The notes under the pieces were generated by a model, which saw nothing but the letters and a program-made list of their open reading frames with translations, did no database searches and was not told where the DNA came from. A stretch of 64,000 nucleotides of DNA. It comes from Certhia americana (Eukaryota > Chordata > Aves > Passeriformes > Certhiidae). This document shows positions 12,121 through 22,508 of the stretch, piece by piece. Position numbers and translations under genes: made by a program. The stretch lies in the NCBI GenBank assembly GCA_018697195.1, contig CM031872.1, forward strand, positions 7,118,930 to 7,182,929. Reading direction: 5' to 3'. Position 1 is the first letter of the stretch, and the number at the start of each line of letters is the position of its first letter.

Positions 12121-14211
12121 GTACCATCAGCCCCCTTAATTAACACTCCTGGCTCTGGAAGAAGCCCCTGGACTTCAGAATCCCCTGGCAATCAGAGCTG
12201 AGTGCCACCTTTAAGCCACACAAATGTTTTTTCCACCACCCCTCTCCCCCTAAACAGCAACCAAGTGTCCTACAAACCTCTGTGTTTGCTCAGATCTGCT
12301 CCCACTAAGGAATAACCCTGCAGGGAATGAGGAGGCAGAAACAGGACTAGGTTAATTTGGAGTGTGCCCTCCCAGCCCAGCGTCAGCGGATATGGGTATT
12401 TTTGTGCTGTTTCCTCAGAGATATTTTTAGCCACTCAAGTGACTTGTGGCAATTCCCCGAGGCCAGAGTGATTCATAGGATTTGGAGACTGCGCTGGATC
12501 GTTCCTTGGGAAGGGAGCGTCATCCCACTGAAATCAGGAGCTGGCTTCAAAGGCATAAGGACTTTGAAAAATGGAGCAGAATGAGGTTTTTGGCTCTGGC
12601 TAAACTGGAGCTGTGGAGTTTTCAGATTATTATATCATGGGGGGAGGGGTCATTTTGTTCTGGTGTTGGTGAAAGGCAGTGATTAATCTCACAGGCTGGG
12701 GGCAGGCAATGTGCAGAGCAAGACTGAGCCGTGGAAATTCCCTCTTCCCTCAGTCCTCAGCAGCTTTTAACCCTGCCCTGGGCACTATCTCACATTTTTA
12801 TCCTGCCTCCCTCCCCTGCAGCCTCTTCTCCATTAGTGCACATCAGTTCTCTTTCTCCAGACCTCCAACCCATTATCTTGGATGTGTTGACTTTCCAGAG
12901 AGTTTTTTAAGCTCTTCTTGCAGTCAAGTGGACTTTGGTAGCATTTTTGAAGTTCAGCAGCCCAAGGGCACAGGAGAACAGGGCATTTTTTCTGATCCTC
13001 TCCATCTGGTTGCCCCTTCCCACAGGCATCATGTCCATGAACTGCTTCTCTCTAGACTGACAAAAGCAGAGGAAGGAACCTCCCATCAATCCATGAGGAG
13101 GTGAGAGAGATGAGATGAGATGAGATGAGATGAGATGAGATGAGATGAGATGAGATGAGATGAGATGAGATGAGATGAGATGAGATGAGATGAGATGAGA
13201 TGAGATGAGGTTAATTCAGGAGAAAGGTCCTTCCTCTACTCTTTGTCTCCCCTTTTTCCTACAGGAAAGGGGCACACCATTCCTTAAGTGACTTGAATGT
13301 GGGTTTGGAAGAATGTTTTGTTGTTTTTATGCTACATGGAAGAAAGAAGAGAAGGTTTCCTGCCCAGCTTGGTGAGTCAGCAGTAGCTGTCCAGCCTGTC
13401 CAGCAGCTCATTTCCAGAGAGCATCCTCTGCACTGCAAAGAATAGGAATGATCAGGGAGGACAAAAGCAGCATAAGCAGAAACCAAAGAACCTCCCTCTA
13501 TCCCCTATCCCCACAGAGCAGAGTCAGGAGTGCTGCTGCCAATGGCTGTAAGAGCCCCATGGGGAGAGGGGAGGAATTAGGGCCCTCCTGGCAGGAAGAA
13601 CCAACAAAAGATGGAAAAGATCTGAAGGCAGAGAGGGTAAGGGAAAACAGACCTTGGTCAGAGCTGTCTGCATGGCATGAGGCTCTGAAAGCCGTGTCTT
13701 TGGCCTGCTCCTCAGGGCTGAGGCAGCAGGCAGACTTCCAGGCTCAGTCCTGAATTTCCCCGGTCATGTGGGATCTGCTGGGCTCCAGACATCCCTCAGC
13801 AGCAGTGTTTTGTGGGCAGATAATGCCTGGCTGCTCTTGTAAGAGATTGCAACTGTCCTGACTACAGGGCAGTTCTTGATCCCTCCTGAGGTATTTTTGC
13901 CATGGACAGGAGCCAGTGGGATCATGTGCTGGGGGTTCAGTTCCCAGCTCCTGCCGTCACAGGCCTGGGCACAGCACACAGGCTCCAGGAGTTATTTACA
14001 GCAAGCCAGCCAAGCCCTCTGGCAAAGCAGCTACTGGGTGCCAACGCCAAAGGCAAGTGCTGAGGCCAGGATCTTCCTCCCCATGACCAGCACTGCTACA
14101 AAAGCAGCTTCTTCAAGCCCTGTCTTGCCTGGTACTCAGCCTTCATCCACCCTTGCAGAGCAGAGAAGAGGCAGTGACCACACTTGCTTGTCTACTTCAT
14201 GGTGAGCTCTG
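12121..14211. other. Intergenic stretch with a TGAGA array
   Basis: No gene is supported. The only clear element is the pentanucleotide array at 13107-13209. Confidence 0.5.
13107..13209. repeat. Pentanucleotide microsatellite (TGAGA)n
   Basis: About 20 perfect copies of TGAGA (GAGAT) with no interruption. It is the purest microsatellite in the window and likely length-variable between individuals. Confidence 0.97.
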
Positions 14212-14850
14212 GATCACAGAATATCCTGAGCTGGGAGGGACCCACCAGGCTCAGTGAACCCCTGTCCCTGCACAGCCCCCCAACACTCCCAGCCTGTGCA
14301 TCCCTGGGATGTCCAAAGGCTCCTGGAGCTCTGGCAGCCTCGGGGCCGTGCCCATTCCCTGGGCAGTGCCCAGCACCCTCTGGGGGAAGAACCTTGCCCT
14401 GAGCTGCAGCCTGAGCCTGCCCTGGCCCAGCTCCAGCCGTTCCCTGGGTGCTGTCCCTGTCCCAGAGCAGAGCTCGGAGCTGCCCCTCGGGAGGAGCTGC
14501 AGCCCCTGGGGAGCTCTGCCCTCAGTCTGCTCCAGCTGAACAATCCCAGTGCCCCCAGCTGCTCCTCACGGGCCCCTCCAGACCTTTCCCCATCCCTGTG
14601 TTCCTCCTCTGGACATTCCCTAACAGTTTAACACCTTCCTTATATTGTGGTGCCCAAAACTGCCCCTGTGGCTCAAGGTGAGGCTGCCCCAGCCCAGAGC
14701 AGAGCTGAACAATCCCTCCCTGGCCAGCAATGTTGGGCCTGATGTCCCCAGGACAGGGATGTCCCTCCTGGCTCCAGGGCACTACTGACTCTTGTCCCTC
14801 TGGCCACCAACCAGAACCCCCAGGTCCCTTCCCATGGCTCTGCTCTCCAG
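14212..14850 (-). mobile_element. CR1-related LINE fragment, longest copy in the window
   Basis: It starts at its tail with GGATCACAGAATATCCTGAG and GGGAGGGACCCACCAGG, then runs through reverse matches to the 9.15-kb element and on into GGTGCCCAAAACTGCCCCTG and CTCAAGGTGAGGCTGCCCC. The left end in the element's own 5' direction is uncertain by about 50-100 bp. Confidence 0.8.
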
Positions 14851-15830
14851 TCTCTCCTTCCCCAGTGTGCCACAGTGTCTCTGTAAGTGCTTCCCCTGTA
14901 AGCAGCAATGCTTCTTCTCCAGGCCACGTTGCTCAATTGCCACATCCTGGCCCCAAAATGGTGGGATGGTGGCAAAAGCATGGAGAGATAGTCCTGGGCT
15001 GCCAGAAGAAAAGGCTGCTTCCTATGTAGGAATAAAAATAAACCCCTCCTGCAGGAGGTACCTGACAGGCCTGGTAACTGATTTACGGCTTCACTGCCAC
15101 GGTTGTTCCTCCACAGGCCACAGCCCCGTGGAAAAACTTCATTTTTCAGCTGTACCCTGGCAAAGTAAGGGCAGTGACAGGTGACCACAGCCTTGGTGAC
15201 ACCCTGGGGCCATCTCATCCCTGCAGGAGAGGTTTGTGGTGTTCAGCCCACTGTTGGAGATGCACAAAATGCTTCAAGTGCAGCAAAACCAGCTGTGGTC
15301 TGAGCACCTGGTCTGCAGGACTAGAGAGTGAACCAGTCCCTCCTGAGGTTCTCCCAAGTTTCAGGTGGAGCCACATTGTGAGAAACAGAGTATGTGGGAA
15401 AGTGGATTTCAGGATAAAACCTCACCACAGAGCAGCCGAGTTGTTCTGGGAGAGAATTTCCCATCAGAAAGTGTGGTCACACTGGAACCAAAACTTTTCT
15501 TAAGAGCAAGCCAAAACTGAATGACTGATTGCTAATTTCTCCTTTGTGGCAGAGCAGCTTCGTTTCGAGCTTATGGGCTGTGCATTTCAGTGCTTTAAAT
15601 GAATGGTTTGATAATAATACTAATGTCCTAACTCCACAGCAGTACAGCAAATTAAATGTGATGCTCTGGGTGGAGGTTAAATAGACTTAAGATTGCATTA
15701 ATGTTTATGTTTGGATGTTAACAGAACAAAATAACCTGGTGTTACTGAGTGGGAATTTGTTATCATCTGTCCTGGGGTAAATGCCAACATTTGGGGGTTT
15801 CCTTCAGATTTAGAATTTCAGTCAGTGAAA
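14851..15830. other. Intergenic stretch
   Basis: No gene or repeat is recognised. 15,490-15,780 is AT-rich. Confidence 0.5.
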
Positions 15831-15958
15831 GGAATAGAATAGAGTAGAATAGAGTAGAATAGAATAGAATAGAATAGAATAGAATAGAATAGAATAGAAT
15901 ANNNNNNNNNNAGAATAGAATAGAATAGAATAGAATAGAATAGAATAGAATAGAATAG
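15831..15958. repeat. (TAGAA)n microsatellite with a 10-N assembly gap
   Basis: GAATA repeats run from about 15,831 to 15,958, with ten Ns at 15902-15911. Early copies include variants (AGAGT). It abuts the tail end of a minus-strand CR1, so it very probably grew from that CR1's ATTCT tail. The true array length is unknown because of the gap. Confidence 0.95.
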
Positions 15959-16165
15959 TCCAGTAAGGAACCTATAGGAATCATGTGTCTGAGCAGGGCT
16001 GACTCAAATTTAAAGCCTGTTGTTAAGGGCATTGTCCAAATGTTTTTTGAGCACCTGGGCATCAAGCACCTCTCTGGGGACCCTGTTCCAGTGTTTGATC
16101 ACCTTGTCACTACAGAAATGCTCCCTCGTATCAAGTCTGAACCTCCTTGGTGAAGCTTCTCCCTA
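15959..16165 (-). mobile_element. CR1 LINE fragment beside the microsatellite
   Basis: CCAAATGTTTTTTGAGCACC, CTCTCTGGGGACCCTGTTCC, CAGTGTTTGATCACC and AGTCTGAACCTCCTTGG are reverse-orientation CR1 3' sequence. It is more diverged than the 0.7-kb type. Confidence 0.8.
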
Positions 16166-16261
16166 CTTTAGACAAAACCAGTTCTAGACCAGTCACCAGG
16201 GAAGAAATGAGTTAGAAATGCCCATGTCTGTGCAAAATCACAGTCAGGGGCTGTGTATGAG

Positions 16262-16445
16262 GGAAATCATAGAGTCACAGAATGGAATGAATCATGGAAT
16301 CATGAATCATAGAATCATGGAATGGTTTGGGTTGGAAGGGACCTTAAACCCCATCCAGTCCCACCCCTACCATGGTCAGTGATACCTTCCACTGTCCCAG
16401 GTTGCTCTAAGTCCTGTCCAACCTGGCCTTGTTCATACTGGCAAT
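16262..16445 (-). mobile_element. CR1 LINE fragment
   Basis: The tail of repeated AATCATAGAATCATGG units is followed by GGTTTGGGTTGGAAGGGACC, CCAGTCCCACCCCTACCATGG and GTCCAACCTGGCCTTG. It lies about 100 bp from the previous fragment in the same orientation. Confidence 0.9.
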
Positions 16446-16929
16446 GATGTAAAGTAGAGGAAACACAAAGTACTGCTGTTGAAATACATAAACATTTAGA
16501 ATCTGTGCATCAACCCAACCATGGAATTACATTTACTCATTTTCAAAAGAGAAAGAAAAGATTCCCACTTCAAAAGCAGTAACAAGTCAGAGCCCTCATA
16601 GGATATTCACTCGTTAGCACCATGAAAAGCTGTGTAATTAGACAAAAATTACAAGTAGTTTCAGTGAGAGGGATGGAGTACTTACATCAAGAGGAAATGA
16701 TTTCATAATTCCTCTTCTAGATGTTTCCCATATTTTATGGCATTATGGCTTTCATGTTGGTTTAATTGGTAGAGCAGCAGGAAATGAAAGGAGATGTACA
16801 AAACATGGCTTTGCCATGTATTTAAGGTTGTATTCCTGGAAACTCAGCTTAGAGCATTGTCCAGTGACATTTGGGACTGAGAAAATCTGCCTCCAAAGTA
16901 TCCTGACAGGGAAGGAGGGTTTTTGTCCT
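16446..16929. other. AT-rich intergenic stretch
   Basis: AT-rich with no recognised gene or repeat, lying between two CR1 copies. Confidence 0.5.
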
Positions 16930-17336
16930 ATAGAGCCAGGCTGGCAGAGCTGGGGGTGTTCACCTGGAGAGAAGGCGGCACCAGGGAGAGCTCAGAGCCC
17001 CTGCCAGGGCCAAAAGGGGCTCCAGGAGAGCGGGAGAGGGATTGGGGACAAGGGATGGAGGGACAGGACACAGGGAATGGCTTCCCACTGCCAGAGGGCA
17101 GGGCTGGGTGGGATATTGGGCAGGGAGGGTGGGCAGGCCCTGGCACAGGGTGCCCAGAGCAGCTGTGGCTGCCCCTGGATCCCTGGCAGTGTCCCAGGCC
17201 AGACAGGACAGGGCTTGGAGCAGCCTGGGACAGTGGGAGGTGTCTCTGCTCATGGCAAGGGTGGGAGAGGATGAGCTTTAAGGTCCCTTCCAATCCAAAC
17301 CAGTCTGGGATTCTGTTCTATGATTCCATTCTATGG
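16930..17336 (+). mobile_element. CR1 LINE fragment, 3' end
   Basis: Sense copy of the same young subfamily as 700-1148, ending TTCCAATCCAAACCAGTCTG and a tail TTCTATGATTCCATTCTATGG. It lacks a short internal piece after GGGATATTGGGCAGG that the other copies have. Confidence 0.9.
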
Positions 17337-20300
17337 CAGCCCAAAATCCTGGCACTGCAGCACAAGCTGACAAAGCAGCTGACAAAAAGAAATTACATTC
17401 CTGAGCTCTGCCAGGTGCTCTGTGGGAAGAGGCCCACAGGTTTCATCTTCAGAACCTTTCCCAAAGCTGTGGCCCAGCACAGGGGCCCAGTGAAACCCCT
17501 TCCTCTGAGCTCAGCCCTGGCTCTGCTCCCCTGCTGCAGCACGACCAGGGTGCTTTTATCTTTATGCTTTTCTAAGTGTGCTTTATTGCCTCCAGAAACC
17601 CCAGGACAAAAGTGTCATTACAACACTCACAATTGGTGCCTTACAATACCCAACATTCACACCCTTTCCTGGGGATTACAGTGCTGATGTTTTATGGATA
17701 TTAAAGTATCTGGGGATTCCTTGGCATTCATGGATTTACTGCACCAGAGTGAGGACAGGACAGTGCATGGCTCTCACAGTTGGATCTCTCAGCAGAGTGG
17801 GGTTATTTGCTTTGTGATAGTACAGAAAAACTTGTCCTCATAACTCTGGATCCAAACAGAAAACATCAGTGGACAGAAGTATATCACTGCTGGAATTGTC
17901 TCTTTGCTCCCAAAATAGAGGTATAAATTACTGAAAACATTGGAAAGTTGCATTTTCTCTTTCCCTGTGTTCATGCTGGAGTGGCACAGAACATTTATAC
18001 CCAGGATCCTACCCAGGCCCTGGTGTCCTTTCATGGCTCTGTCCCATGTCCTGGTGCCTCTCTAGGCCCACTGCTTCCAGTCCCAATGGGACATGTTGGC
18101 AAAAAATTCCCACAGGGCTGTGGGAACCTGACTGGGATTTGTCACATCCTCCTCGTTGGTGCTGTTCCCACCCAGCACCAGTGCCAGGATATGCCCAGGT
18201 TCCCTGGGGCTGAGAAGGTCCCTGATCATCCCACATCCCTGCATTGCCTCAGCTGGAAGTGGTGACAGGGTGTGATATGCCCAGGCTGTCACCCTCACCC
18301 TCCTCTTCCCCCCAGCCCCAAGTGGCAGCCCTGGCTCAGCTCTGCCTCAGCCTCCCCACAGCTGCCAAGACCTCCAGCTCTCTAGAAAGTGCTGGGCTTT
18401 GTTCCTTCTCATTCCTGCACCTCTGGGCAGCCCCTGGAGTTGTTCCTGGTGCCAGGAACATTCTGTGTTCTGCAGGGAGGCTGGCCCAGCCCAGCCTGCT
18501 TTGTCCCTGGCACCCACGGGCTCATGCCTGAGTTACAATTCTTCCAGAAGGCTTTCACAGAGGGAAGCCAAGCTCCTGAGTGAGACTGAAGCTCTCTGGC
18601 CCTGCACTGCAGCTCAGCTGCTCCTCAAGGTGCACCCCAGCTCTGCACTTGGGCTCCCTGCTGGGCACAGTTTTGCCTCCCTCTCCACAACAGGCTGCCA
18701 GGGCTGCAGGAGAGGCCCACTCCCTTATTTCTGGGATTGCTGTGCCCAGAGGGATGGAATGATTCACAGCCTGGCAGGCAATTGGGAAGTTCCCATGAAC
18801 AGAAGCCAGGATGATGGTGCAAGCAAATATCTATTCCCAAGAGTTAAACAGGAGCAACACATTCACAAATGCTAAAAAGAGACAGAAAACAAAAGCAAAC
18901 TGGACCTGAGCCTGCCAAGATGAGCAAAAAGCTTCTCTCATTCTCCTCCATCCCTTGGCTAAGTGTCCTGTGCAGGCTTTCTGCTCTCAAGCTCACTGCC
19001 ACAGGGTAGGACCTGGGGCTGAGATCACTCCCTTGCCTTTGGATAACTTCCTTTCTTGGAGATGGGTTAGAAGAAAGACCCAGGAACAATTACCCACTTC
19101 TCCAAGGGGTACCACATTTCCTGGATTAATAAGCAGATGTTCCTAGCACTGCTCCCTATCCCCACACATCTGGCTGTGGACTCCATCACTGGACAGACAC
19201 ACTGGAAATGTTCCTCTCCTCCTGGCCGACCACATTCCTGCTGCTCCACCACAGACACTTCCCCACCTTCCGTAAAAACCTCCTTAACTCCGCAGCCACA
19301 CTTAGTGAGCTCCTGCAGGACTGACCCAGGTGGCTCCTAGAATGCTGTGACAGCCATCACCCCTCCCTGGGGACACTGTGGGCAGAGCCTCTGGCCTTTA
19401 ATCTGCCCTGGGAGAGCTGCAGTGACACAGCTGATGTGTCCCATCACTCCCCACCCATCACTGACTGCTATGGAGCTGCCAGGGTCAGCCTCATCACCAG
19501 CCATCCCAGGGGACATTTGATCCCTCTGGGAGTCTGTGGGGCCAGAAGTGCAGTGTGAAAGGCTCCAGCCTCCTTTCCAAACCAGAAAAGCATCCAACAC
19601 CATCCCCCTCTGTGTGAATTCCTCAGGCAGTGCATGTGCAATGTGCACAAAGTGAAAAAAATTTGTCCTCCTTTGTTTTAACTTTTTTGCCCAATTATTC
19701 CCTTCCTCTCCTGCCTGAAACAGAGGAACCAAGCAATGTTGCTAGTACCCTACAGACTGGCCCACCTGGAATAGAACGTCTCCAGCTTTCCCTGTGTCAA
19801 ACCACAGCCTCTTTACCTGGAGAACAACCAGAGCAGCAGCCTGGGTGGGAGTGAGGCGCTTAGCCACGGCTCCCATTGCTGTTTCAGCCACATCAGGGCA
19901 GCTGAAGCTCCCAGGATACATCTCAGAGCTCCTGTACACCTGGTCAGAAGAGGAAGTTGGGTAGGACCACGCAGGCCATCTCTGCAGGCACTGGGGGCCA
20001 ATGTTCCTGTGCCTGAGCCCTGTGCTAAAGCCCAGCACTGGGGCCACCAGCCTAGGCCACTGGAAATCCTCAAGCATGGAAGCTGCAGGAGGGGCAGCTG
20101 GTGGACTGTTTGGATCCCAGGCAAGATGCTGTCTGCTCTGGGTGTTCTCTGGCACATGGAAATGATGCCCAAGCTCTCAGCCCTCCCTGCAGGATGTTTG
20201 GTCTCCACATCATCACCCCAGCCCTCTCCCGGGACATGGAAATGCAGAACATTGTCCTGTCTGCAGAGGTGGCCTTGTGCCAGGCTCTTGGTGGAAGGAT

Positions 20301-22396
20301 TTATTACTCTGCTCCCCCAAGGACTCAACAGTGGTAATTTTCCTATCCTGGTCCTATTTCCCACCTGGTATTTGGTATTTCTCTGCACAGCTTCCTCCTC
20401 AGCTGGGGATGAAGGTCAGCCAAGACAGCGGGAGCTGACAGAGACGGAACAGAAACATCTCAGGGTGAGACAGCCTGGCACCAGGGCACGTTCAGCACCA
20501 ATGAAGGGTGAAGACAGCACAGGAAATGCACATTGTCCTTGTCCTCAAGGCCATGGGTCACCCTACACCAGCCAGGAGGGGGCTCTGGGCTGGATGACCA
20601 CCAGGACTGACACAGGAACCTCCAGGCAAGGGCTCAGGCAGCCAAAATCAGAGCTCCAGAGAGAGGGACAGGTCAGGCTTTCCCCACTTCCACACAGCCC
20701 CCTGAGAGGCTCTGGGCAGGGGACACTGGAGTCAAGACTGGGGGAAGGAAATGGTCCTGGAGTAGCACTGGAGCACCTGAGTCACCATCCCAGCTCCCTG
20801 CTGGGAAACAGCTGCTCATACAGGGATGAGCAGCCACAGGACTTGTGCCAGGGGGCTGAGGTCTCTCTCACCTCTTCGGCTCAGCCCCCTCACACCTCCA
20901 GCCACTTTTCTGAAGGTCATTGTCCCTTTGGGAGGAAAACAAGAACTTCACCTCCATCTGGAGCCAGCCTGGCAGAATCCAACAGGGTTGTTCCCTGATT
21001 GTACTGGAGGGTGGATCTGGGTTGGGCTGGAAGTGGAGCAGCAGTGTGGTGGTGCTGGGACCTGTGGAGCCAGCACAGCCCAGTGACAGCACCTCTTTGT
21101 CTGCCCATCAAAGGCTGCTTACCCAGCTTGGGGGATCACGTGATTGGAAATCACATCCCCAGAGCCCCAGCCATGCTCACCAGCCCTCCCCACCTCCTCC
21201 AGAGCCTTGACCACATCTGAGGCTCCCAGAAGAGCACACGACTGAGCAGATGCCAGCAGATAACAAGCTTGAATCCTTGGTGCTCTGTCCTGTTCCTCCA
21301 GCCACAGAAGCCAGCCCAGCTTTCCCTGGAGTTCTCACACAGACATCGTGTGGAAGAAGAACTGTCACTGACCCAAACAGCTCATGGCAAGAGCAGCTTT
21401 ACCAGCACATGGAAAATGCCTGGAGAAGTTGGACAACAAAGATGGGGGCTGCCCTAAGAGCTGGTCTTGAGTCTCACCAGTGAGTCTGGGGTCTTCCTGT
21501 CCCTCTATGTGGATGCCAAGCCCATGTTAAATGAGACAGCTTGACCATGATCCTCTGTAGCCCAAAAAACCACACTTTTGGCATGTAAATAAATGAAAAA
21601 CTTGATTTTATCATCCTGTCTGGCTGCATAGTTTGTTCTAAGGTGCATTCTTTCCCAGAAAACGCCCAGGAAGGCAGCTCTGGACACAAGCACAGAGCTA
21701 AGGAGGAGGCTGGGTGCTGCAGAAAGTTGTTACTGCTGCAGACATTTGAGCATCCCTCCAACTGCAGCAATCAGCTGTCATAGCAATCAAAAGGAGCTGG
21801 AAAGTTCCTGTAGCTGGGTAAATTGAGCTGTTATCACACAGTTAAGAATTGATGAGAAGACTTTGGGTTGCACTTTAACAGCCCCTTTCATCTACAGAGC
21901 TCAGAACATTTGAAAATGTTTATAAATAAGCCCCACATCTCCAGAGGAGACTTAATTCCCCTTTTAACGTTGGCCAAGTGCACAGGGAAGAGCTGAGCAA
22001 CTCAGCAGAGATCTGAGTTTGATGCCGGGAGCAGAGACCCCTCTCCTGCTGCTCTGGCTCCTATGGCAAAGACCCAAATCCCTGAGACATCTTGATGACA
22101 GGCATAGGACTGACAAAAAGGTGCATCTCCAGAGGACTTTAACAGGGCCCCAGAACTGGTGTTCCTCACCGTAAAACCCTTTTATCAGATTCATCTTGTG
22201 TTGCTGCCTGAGCCATTCCCAGTGAGCAAACCTCCCTTGTGAGGCACAGGAAAGGAGCCCACAGCGTGCCCCAAAATCTCCAGATAACCCAGGCAAGCCA
22301 GCACAGATACTGAGATTTTACCTGCCCTGAGCACAGCTGCTCTCTCCTTTCTCAAAACCCAGTCTGCCTCAACAGAAGAATCCCAAAATCCTCTCT
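17337..22396. other. Intergenic stretch
   Basis: Five kilobases with no supported gene and no interspersed repeat that I can name. The longest frame (20,009-20,998 plus, 329 codons) has no recognisable domain. Composition is moderately GC-rich and CpG-poor. Confidence 0.5.
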
Positions 22397-22508
22397 AGTT
22401 GTCCCAGTGCTTAGGACATTGCTAGTGACACCAGGCTGGGGGTTTGATTCCTGTAGGGATCATTTGCTCAAGAGCTGAACCTGATGATCCTTGTGGGTCC
22501 CTTCCAGC
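22397..22508 (+). mobile_element. TguSINE1-like SINE (tRNA-Ile head, CR1-type tail)
   Basis: The head resembles tRNA-Ile: CAGTGCTTAGGACATTGCTA in the place of the A-box arm, GTGACACCAGG, then GGGTTTGATTCCTGTAGGGATCA matching the B box and acceptor end. The tail AACCTGATGATCCTTGTGGG plus TCCCTTCCAGCTCAGG is CR1-derived. This is the structure of TguSINE1, a SINE moved by CR1 machinery in passerine birds. Confidence 0.8.

Noticed and set aside
13107..13209. CRISPR-like or array structure
   Set aside because: It is a 5-bp microsatellite with no spacers, in a vertebrate genome.
22397..22470. Possible tRNA-Ile gene
   Set aside because: The cloverleaf is decayed and is followed directly by a CR1 tail. 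It is a SINE head, not a functional tRNA gene.
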